From: an uncultured Sunxiuqinia sp.
Lineage (GTDB): Bacteria; Bacteroidota; Bacteroidia; Bacteroidales; Prolixibacteraceae
Length of the DNA: 64,000 nucleotides
Direction: 5' to 3'
NCBI RefSeq assembly: GCF_947495665.1
Contig: NZ_CANLZV010000001.1
Location: forward strand, 186,001 to 250,000
Shown: positions 58,117 to 64,000 of the stretch, piece after piece
Numbering within the stretch: the first letter of the stretch is position 1
Layout of the letters: the number at the start of each line of letters is the position of its first letter
Translations under genes and position numbers: made by a program
The notes under the pieces: generated by a model
Seen by the model: only the letters and a program-made list of their open reading frames with translations
What the model was told of the DNA's origin: nothing
Database searches by the model: none

Positions 58117-59319
58117 TTAGGCTAAGCCTTCCTCGTGACAAATTTGAAGGATGGTTTCAGCCGTTGCTTCGATGTCGTTGTCCAAGCCCACCGAAAAGCG
58201 AACCAGCCCTTCCGAGAGTCCCATTTGGCGCTGCACGTCTTCAGGCACTTCCGAGGAAGTACTGGTTCCGGAGCAGCTGAACAGGGTTTTGAAATAGCCC
58301 AAGCTGACAGCCAGGTAACCCACATCCTGCTCCTGCATTTTTTGCATCAGGCTGTTGGCTTTTTTTACCGTGTGTGCATCAATCGCCAGCATGCCGCCAT
58401 AGCCAAACTCCGGATTCATCAGCTGGCTGTGTAGCTCATGTTGCGGATGATTTTTAAGCCCCGGATACGTAATGGAAATTCCGCTTCTATTGAGCTTCTC
58501 TGCCAATACCTGGGCGTTTTGGCTGTGCTGCTTCATGCGTAAATGCAGGGTGTGTATGTTTTTCAAAATGGATGATGAACGTAGCGGATCCAGCACCGGG
58601 CCAAGCAGCATGGCGGTTCCGTCGTTTACATTCGACAAATCGTGAATGAATTGGTTGGTTCCGCAAATGGCACCAGCTACGCAGTCGTTCTTTCCATTGA
58701 TGAATTTGGTCATGCTGTAAACCACAATGTCGGCACCGAGTCGGGCTGGCGAGATAATCATGGGAGTAAACGTATTATCAACCATAAGTTTGATGTTGTG
58801 GCGCCGGGCAATGGCAGCCAGCCTGGGGATGTCAGAAACCTGTAGCAAGGGATTGGTGACACTTTCCGTATAAATCACCTTGGTGTTTTCCTGAATAGCG
58901 GCTTCCACGCTTTCCAGGTCCGAAATGTTGACAAAAGTGACCTCAATCTGAAACTTTTTGAGGTAATTTTTCAGAAAGGCAAACGTGCCACCATAGGTGG
59001 TTACGCTGGTTACAATATGGTCGCCTGTGTTGCATAATTGAAGGAGCGAACACGTAATGGCCGCCATCCCCGAAGAAGTAACCCAGGCCGATTCGGTATC
59101 TTCCATGGCTGCCAGCGCATCGGCCAGGTATTTGTTGCTTGGGTTCCAGTGGCGCGAGTACAGGAAGCAGCCTTCCATGTGCCCCAGAAACGTTTCAAAC
59201 ATATCATCGCCATGCAAAAAGGTGTAGGTGGAGGAATCGGTGATGGAGGGATTTACGCCGCCAAATTCGCCAAAGTGCCGAAGTTTCTGAATGCGGCTTG
59301 CCGGATCATAGGTTGCCAT
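58117..59319 (-). CDS. Cys/Met-metabolism PLP enzyme (cystathionine gamma-synthase/lyase, methionine gamma-lyase family)
   Basis: The 400-residue enzyme has the PLP lysine Lys205 in SMTKFINGKND, the Asp181 in MVDNTFTP that holds the pyridine nitrogen, YSRHWNPSN (phosphate/substrate region) and the late SLGYFKTL.SCSGTSTSSE. Methionine gamma-lyases have Cys after TLYG; here it is TTYGGTF, so the Cys is absent and the exact reaction (gamma-synthase, gamma-lyase or homologue) is open. Cytoplasmic. It is downstream of an AT-rich palindrome and shares its strand with the DUF819 and NhaC genes. Confidence 0.88.
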   Translation of the reverse strand: MATYDPASRIQKLRHFGEFGGVNPSITDSSTYTFLHGDDMFETFLGHMEGCFLYSRHWNPSNKYLADALAAMEDTESAWVTSSGMAAITCSLLQLCNTGDHIVTSVTTYGGTFAFLKNYLKKFQIEVTFVNISDLESVEAAIQENTKVIYTESVTNPLLQVSDIPRLAAIARRHNIKLMVDNTFTPMIISPARLGADIVVYSMTKFINGKNDCVAGAICGTNQFIHDLSNVNDGTAMLLGPVLDPLRSSSILKNIHTLHLRMKQHSQNAQVLAEKLNRSGISITYPGLKNHPQHELHSQLMNPEFGYGGMLAIDAHTVKKANSLMQKMQEQDVGYLAVSLGYFKTLFSCSGTSTSSEVPEDVQRQMGLSEGLVRFSVGLDNDIEATAETILQICHEEGLA

Positions 59320-59326
59320 AGTTTTA

Positions 59327-59354
59327 TCGTTTAAATTTGCTTCAATTTAAACGA
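59327..59354 (-). promoter_or_regulatory. 11-bp inverted repeat upstream of the PLP enzyme start
   Basis: TCGTTTAAATT (59327-59337) is the inverse of AATTTAAACGA (59344-59354) with a six-base spacer. It ends eight bases upstream of the ATG, in a location suited to an operator, although its low GC could also be a leader hairpin. No repressor can be assigned. Confidence 0.5.
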
Positions 59355-59496
59355 AGCGAACCTGAAAAAGCATGATATTTGAACAGGCCTGGGGCTATTG
59401 TTCAACATCTTGCAGAGGAACTGAAATTGTCTTACTTTCTACTTTTTCTTGAGAAAATGTTAGTATGCCGAGAAGGGGGTAAGCTTTCGGTAGCGG

Positions 59497-60765
59497 TTAA
59501 AAGCCTTTCAGAAAGAACGCAATGGCCACGCCCACATAGTTTCCGAAAGCATAGCCCAAAATACCTACCGTGAGTCCGGAAATGATGACTTCCTTGTTTT
59601 TCAGGGCTCCGGCAACAACCGGTACAAAAGGTGGCGAAAAGGTCAAGGCGGTCATGGTAATGATGGTCGTATCGGTATCCACTTTGAAAATACGCGAGAG
59701 AATGACATGGATGATCATTGAGCCATAAACGGCAAGTGCCACGTAAAGAAAAAGGTTCAGAAATTCAATCTGAAACATGCTTCTCAGGTCACTCATGCTG
59801 GCAATGACCAACGAAAAGACAATGATGAAATACATGCCTAGCTGAAAGGTTTTTTGAATACGGTTAATCTTTTTAATGGAGCTGAAGAGTAGGCCCAGCG
59901 TGGTGATAGTTAAAATGGCAACCACCATTTGAGCAGAAGGAGCAACTAGTAGGCTAAGTCCTCCTGCCACTGCAAAAATAAGCACGGATATGCCTAAGGC
60001 TTTTAGTAGCTGAGGCACTCCCTTGCGGGTCAGCATTCCCCGGTAATTATCCATTTGCTGGCTGTTTAAACTAAGCTCATTGGCCGGGATGTGAGCGTTT
60101 TCCCGGAAGGAAGGCAAAAAGGAATTCAACAGTCGCTGAGCTGCCGTCATAAAGAAAATCAGGCAAACGGCTCCAAGCATCATGTCATAGGTATGGGTCA
60201 GAATAAAAATATTGGGGTTCACTTCAAGGGCTGTGCTGATGGCTGCCAGGTTGGGGGTTCCTCCCGTGTAAATTCCAACGAGAAGGCCCGCTACTTTCCA
60301 GGCTTCGGCCAGCCCGTGATGCAGCAGAAAGTATCCGGAAAAAATGACAATTATTAAGGAGAGCATGGCTAAAACCAGCGAGAGCAAAGCTTTTTTGACC
60401 AACTTCAACCAGCGTTTGATATCGAGTGAAAATAAAAGCAAGGGAATGGCAAGTGGGATCACCAGAGTCATGATTAAATCCTGAAGGCTGGCAATGTTGT
60501 TGGCAATTACATCCGTTTCTGTAATGATTCCCTGTTGAAACAATTCGTTGACCTGATCACGCGGCAGACTGGTGCTACTGGCAAGCAGCTCCCGAAAAGT
60601 CTGTGACTGTTTCGGAAAAATGCCGATATTCCCCAGTAACATGCCAATGACGTAGGCCATTACAACAGCGCCAATCTTACTGCAAAACTTCGAAATATGG
60701 GTAAGGTAAATTAGTAAAACTGGGAAAGCAAAATAAAAGGTGATCAACACTATGCCTGGAATCAT
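59497..60765 (-). CDS. DUF819 family membrane protein
   Basis: The 422-residue protein has about twelve hydrophobic segments and the family features of DUF819 (YjcL-like): an early KIGAVVMAYVIGMLLGN helix, the inverted helix with LLVGIYTGGTPNLAAISTALEVNPN and a late ALTFSPPFVPVVAGAL motif. Its function is unknown; relatives sit near peptidase or amino-acid genes and may be amino-acid or organic-acid transporters. It begins 47 bases after the NhaC gene on the same strand and 177 bases before the PLP enzyme, so the three could be co-expressed. Confidence 0.87.
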   Translation of the reverse strand: MIPGIVLITFYFAFPVLLIYLTHISKFCSKIGAVVMAYVIGMLLGNIGIFPKQSQTFRELLASSTSLPRDQVNELFQQGIITETDVIANNIASLQDLIMTLVIPLAIPLLLFSLDIKRWLKLVKKALLSLVLAMLSLIIVIFSGYFLLHHGLAEAWKVAGLLVGIYTGGTPNLAAISTALEVNPNIFILTHTYDMMLGAVCLIFFMTAAQRLLNSFLPSFRENAHIPANELSLNSQQMDNYRGMLTRKGVPQLLKALGISVLIFAVAGGLSLLVAPSAQMVVAILTITTLGLLFSSIKKINRIQKTFQLGMYFIIVFSLVIASMSDLRSMFQIEFLNLFLYVALAVYGSMIIHVILSRIFKVDTDTTIITMTALTFSPPFVPVVAGALKNKEVIISGLTVGILGYAFGNYVGVAIAFFLKGF

Positions 60766-60812
60766 GATAAGCTGGAGTAGATAATTTGCGGTAAATATAG
60801 AAAAATGTTTTG

Positions 60813-62285
60813 TTAGATGGCTTCATTTTGCGTTTCAGCCTTTGCGGGACGACTGACCAACCGCCGTATTTTAATGTTGAAATAGGCAAACAAGATGCTC
60901 ATGAGCGGACTGATTAAGTTGAAGAAACAGTAAGGGAGGTAGTCGAAAGTAGCCACGCCCAATACGCGCGACTGCGTTGCCCCACAGGTGTTCCAAGGGA
61001 TCAGAACGGAAGTCATTGTACCGGAATCTTCCAGCGTACGACTTAGCACTTCCGGCTTCAAGTTCCGGTCTTCATAGGCTTTGCGGTACATGCGCCCGGG
61101 TACGACAATGGCCAGGTATTGATCCGAAGCTGTGGCATTGAAAAAAATGCAGGTACCCACCGTGGAGCTTACCAATGCTCCGGTTGATTTGGCCATCTTC
61201 ATAATGGGACGGGTAATCCGCGACAGCAAACCTCCAGCTTCCATGATTCCTCCAAACACCATTGCTGAAAGAATCAACCAAATGGTGTCGAGCATGCCTC
61301 GCATGCCGCTGGTGCTTAGCAAGTGGTTGACGTTTTCATTGTGGGTTGATAAGGAAACATCGCCAAACATGGCTTGCATCGAACTGACATACGACGCTTT
61401 GGTATAGCTCATTCCACTGCCAGCAATTTCGCGTACCAGATCGGGTTGAAACACCACGGCAAAAATCGCTCCCAGTATGGTGCCAATCATTAGAGATGGA
61501 ACAGGAGGAACTTTCATGATGATGATGCCGAACAAGATCACAGGAACCAAAAACAGCCAGGAGCTCGTATTGAAAACTTCCTCAATCGCTACTTTTACCA
61601 GCTCAATGTCGTGGATGGAGGAGTGGAACTCATAATTGAATCCAATGACTAAAAACAACACAAGCGTAATGATTAAGCTGGGTATGGTGGTAAATAGCAG
61701 GTACTGAATGTGGGTGAATAAATCGGTTCCGGCCATGGCTGGTGCCAAGTTGGTCGTATCGCTTAGGGGGGAAATTTTATCACCAAAATAGGCGCCCGAA
61801 ATAATGGCTCCGGCAACAAGGGGTTCGTTGAATCCGATGGCTTTGCCGATGCCCAGCAGGGCTACGCCAATGGTGGCAATGGTTGACCACGAACTGCCAG
61901 TAGCCACCGAAACCAGAGCGCTTACAATTACAGCAGTTACCAAAAACAGGTTCGGATTGATGATTTCCAAGCCATAATAAATCATGGCCGGAACAATGCC
62001 GCTGATCATCCAGGTACCGGCCAGCGAACCAATCAGCAACAAAATGAGCATGGAAGGCATGGCCGATCCAATGGTTTTGACGACATGCTGGTTAGTTTCC
62101 TCCCATTTTTGGCCATTGCGCCGGACAATGATGCCCGCAATTGTTGCAGCCAATAATAAGGCAATTTGATTTGAGCCTGCCAAGGTGTCTTCAAACACAA
62201 AAACATTGATTGTGAGAAGAATTACCAGGCAAACAATGGGTAGCAAAGCCTCCGCTAAAGAGGGTGTTCTGTTTGTCGATACCAT
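60813..62285 (-). CDS. nhaC: Na+/H+ antiporter, NhaC family
   Basis: The 490-residue protein has about twelve membrane helices with NhaC features: the GxxW...TVGTS-like ATGSSWSTIATIGVALLGIG, DKISPLSDTTNLAPAMAG (a charged re-entrant region conserved in the family) and the final WNTCGATQSRVLGV near the C-terminus. It exchanges Na+ for H+ at the inner membrane, and also malate-2H+/lactate-Na+ in relatives. Start assigned at the ATG 62285. It is the first gene of the minus-strand group with DUF819 and the PLP enzyme. Confidence 0.92.
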   Translation of the reverse strand: MVSTNRTPSLAEALLPIVCLVILLTINVFVFEDTLAGSNQIALLLAATIAGIIVRRNGQKWEETNQHVVKTIGSAMPSMLILLLIGSLAGTWMISGIVPAMIYYGLEIINPNLFLVTAVIVSALVSVATGSSWSTIATIGVALLGIGKAIGFNEPLVAGAIISGAYFGDKISPLSDTTNLAPAMAGTDLFTHIQYLLFTTIPSLIITLVLFLVIGFNYEFHSSIHDIELVKVAIEEVFNTSSWLFLVPVILFGIIIMKVPPVPSLMIGTILGAIFAVVFQPDLVREIAGSGMSYTKASYVSSMQAMFGDVSLSTHNENVNHLLSTSGMRGMLDTIWLILSAMVFGGIMEAGGLLSRITRPIMKMAKSTGALVSSTVGTCIFFNATASDQYLAIVVPGRMYRKAYEDRNLKPEVLSRTLEDSGTMTSVLIPWNTCGATQSRVLGVATFDYLPYCFFNLISPLMSILFAYFNIKIRRLVSRPAKAETQNEAI

Positions 62286-62469
62286 TTGGGCTAAAATTTA
62301 GGGAGTGCAAATAACGCAATAAATGCTAAAAATTAGAAATTTGCAGGCTCCAATCGACGTTTTGATGGGAAGAATTAATCATTAATTTTAGATAATTTCT
62401 TAAATTGTCAGGAAAAGTAAACCGTTATGTTATTTCGCATAGCGGAAAAAAAGAAGGAAAAAGCAAATT

Positions 62470-64000
62470 ATGCGAATTCAGTTGGGGGTAATTTTCATTC
62501 GGACTTTTATGTTACTGTTAAGCTTGGGCGCTTTGGGGGAAGCTTATGCTCAGGAAGGTACTTTTTTGGAAGTGATTGGTCGGTTGAGTACCGATGATGG
62601 CAATAACAGTGATGTCAAGATTTTAATTTTAAAAAACGGCGAGGAGCAGGAAACCTTTACGCCGCCTCGTAACGGCCGTTTTCGGTTTGAATTCGATTAC
62701 AACAATGAGTTTACCATGACCTTCTTTAAAGACGGTTACTACAAAAAAACGATCATTGTTTCGACCCACATTCCGCAGGAAGTGCTGGATGAAAACAGCG
62801 AGTTTCCTCCTTTTGAAATTGACGTGTCACTGGTGCGTGAAATTCCGGGAGTTGACAAAAGTTTTACCTACAAACCTGCCGGAAGGGTTTTTTACAACGG
62901 AAGTATTGATAATTTCGATTCTGAAGTTTACTTTTCCGATATTCAACTGGCCGAACAGGCTGCTAATGCCAGGGCACAGGAGCAGGCTTTAACAGAAGAG
63001 CAGCGAGCTGCCCAGGCTCAGCGTGAAGCCGATTATCAACGAGCTATCACTGCAGCCAATAATTTAATTACCGATGAAAATTATGAAGCGGCCATTGAGC
63101 AGCTTCAGCAAGCCAGCAGTCTTTTCCCTGAACGCGATTATCCGCGTGATCGCATTGCGGAGTTAAATGATTTGATGAGTGCCTTGCGATTGGCAGAGGA
63201 AAGACGGCAACAGGCTGATCAGGCTTACCAGGAAAAAATCAGGCAGGCGGATGGCCTGATGACTAGTCAAAATTATGAGCAGGCTCAAAATACTTACCGT
63301 GAAGCATTGGAATTGAAACCGGAAGATGCTTATGCCACGGCTCAGATTACCCGGGCTGAAGAGTTGATGGCTCAGCAGCAATTGGATACTCAATACCAGA
63401 ATTTAATCACACGGGCCGAAGAGTTTTATGCCGAAGGTAGCTTGCAAGATGCCAAAAGTTTATATCAGGAAGCGCTGCAGGTCAAGCCTTCTGAGGCTGC
63501 TTATGTCAATGAACAAATCGCTAAAATAGATACCGAGCTGGCTGCGCAACAGGAGTTGGCTCAGCGGGAAGCGCAGTATAAAGAGTTCATGGAGCAAGGG
63601 GAGCAGGCTTTTGGCAGGGAGAACTACCAGGAAGCTGTTGATGCTTTCCGTCAGGCGTTAACCTTTATGCCCAACGATGAAACAGCGCTGCAACGAATTT
63701 CTGATGCTGAAAACTCTTTGTTGGCCATTCAGAATCGTGAAAATTACAACCAGCAAGTAGCACAGGCAGAAGAAGCATTGAAAGAGGAAGATCTGGGCTT
63801 GGCAAAGTCGCTTTTCAATGAGGCACTAAGCTATTTGCCTGATGAAACTTATCCCAAGGAGCAAATTGCTGAGATTGATAAAACCATGGCTCAGCTGGCT
63901 CAATTCAATCAATTGGTTGAGCAGGCTACGATGTTTGCTAGTCAGGAAGATTTCCAACAGGCCAAGCAGCTTCTGATGCAGGCATTGCTTATTCAGGAAG
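62470..64000 (+). CDS. Exported TPR/coiled-coil repeat protein (3' end outside window)
   Basis: The open frame begins at ATG 62470 and runs to the window edge (510 codons). A signal peptide (MRIQLGVIFIRTFMLLLSLGALGEAYAQ) precedes a beta domain (about 29-145, FLEVIGRLSTDDGNNSDVKILILKNGEE). Residues about 165-510 are TPR-like repeats of about 60-70 residues, each with (Y/N)YEEA...(Y/F)xxAL...P(E/D)xxYxxxQI and an (E/Q)-rich joining helix (for example YEQAQNTYREALELKPEDAYATAQI). Exported TPR scaffolds of this kind are frequent in Bacteroidota; the partner is unknown. Divergent from nhaC. Confidence 0.85.
   Translation, partial: MRIQLGVIFIRTFMLLLSLGALGEAYAQEGTFLEVIGRLSTDDGNNSDVKILILKNGEEQETFTPPRNGRFRFEFDYNNEFTMTFFKDGYYKKTIIVSTHIPQEVLDENSEFPPFEIDVSLVREIPGVDKSFTYKPAGRVFYNGSIDNFDSEVYFSDIQLAEQAANARAQEQALTEEQRAAQAQREADYQRAITAANNLITDENYEAAIEQLQQASSLFPERDYPRDRIAELNDLMSALRLAEERRQQADQAYQEKIRQADGLMTSQNYEQAQNTYREALELKPEDAYATAQITRAEELMAQQQLDTQYQNLITRAEEFYAEGSLQDAKSLYQEALQVKPSEAAYVNEQIAKIDTELAAQQELAQREAQYKEFMEQGEQAFGRENYQEAVDAFRQALTFMPNDETALQRISDAENSLLAIQNRENYNQQVAQAEEALKEEDLGLAKSLFNEALSYLPDETYPKEQIAEIDKTMAQLAQFNQLVEQATMFASQEDFQQAKQLLMQALLIQE

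Noticed and set aside
59379-59573. 64-codon frame before the DUF819 gene
   Set aside because: Lies between two minus-strand genes and overlaps the DUF819 C-terminus; no family features.
1-64000. CRISPR array or Cas genes
   Set aside because: No regular spaced repeats of 24-40 bases and no Cas motifs were seen.
1-64000. Insertion sequences, integrases, phage or defence genes
   Set aside because: No transposase, integrase, restriction or capsid motif recognised; the decay at 34.7-36.8 kb is explained by deletion scars, not by a mobile element.

Overview
The window looks like the chromosome of a free-living or sediment/gut-type member of the Bacteroidota, probably of the Marinilabiliales/Prolixibacteraceae type. 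The reasons are the SusC/SusD pair driven by an ECF sigma/FecR pair with an STN-bearing receptor, several sulfatases, a HYC_CC_PP small protein, many lipoproteins, and promoter-like boxes of the Bacteroidetes form TAnnTTTG instead of the usual -10. The genus cannot be fixed from sequence reading alone. No insertion sequence, integrase, prophage or CRISPR array was seen.

Layout. (1) 1-11.1 kb is mostly housekeeping: a secreted Nif3-like protein, an FMN-binding-like exported protein, an MFS carrier followed by a sugar-hydrolase/PHP fusion lipoprotein, a cytidylate-kinase-like protein, an M24 aminopeptidase P, an odd low-molecular-weight phosphatase homologue, a PAS histidine kinase and a SulP anion transporter. 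(2) 11.3-14.3 kb holds a compact minus-strand unit: YceI - porin-like barrel - YceI - Rrf2 regulator, with a promoter box and inverted repeat upstream. (3) 14.4-22.4 kb carries peptidase PepD, serine deaminase SdaA, lipoproteins, a PAP2 phosphatase, a pentapeptide-repeat protein and an aldose 1-epimerase. (4) 22.5-30.6 kb is a heavy-metal (copper/silver-type) efflux operon: HYC_CC_PP protein, CusA-like pump, TolC-like outer-membrane factor, adaptor with two extra tandem HMA domains, then tRNA-Thr on the other strand and a stand-alone HMA protein.

(5) 30.6-31.65 kb is a gene-free stretch rich in palindromes and degenerate short repeats. A Tll0287-like haem lipoprotein, a class C serine hydrolase and an SDR follow. 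(6) 34.7-55.0 kb is a sulfated-glycan polysaccharide utilisation locus. It opens with scars of deleted genes (an ECF sigma N-terminus joined to a carbohydrate-enzyme-like C-terminus; a GH97 gene reduced to signal peptide plus C-terminus). It then has two sulfatases, the ECF sigma / FecR / SusC / SusD signalling and uptake set, a third sulfatase, a metzincin-like peptidase with a discoidin domain, a GH95 enzyme, a DUF5009 acyltransferase-like membrane protein, a GH20-like enzyme and an SDR. The enzyme set suggests a sulfated, fucose- or galactose-bearing and possibly protein-linked glycan; this is inference. (7) 55.0-64.0 kb has a single-domain response regulator, a GntR/LacI-type repressor, an Omp85-like barrel, a Cys/Met PLP enzyme, a DUF819 membrane protein, an NhaC antiporter, and the start of a repeat-rich TPR protein cut by the window edge.

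Many annotated starts were moved inward where a lipobox/signal peptide or an upstream TAnnTTTG box made the shorter protein more sensible. All family names come from motif recognition; no database search was run.
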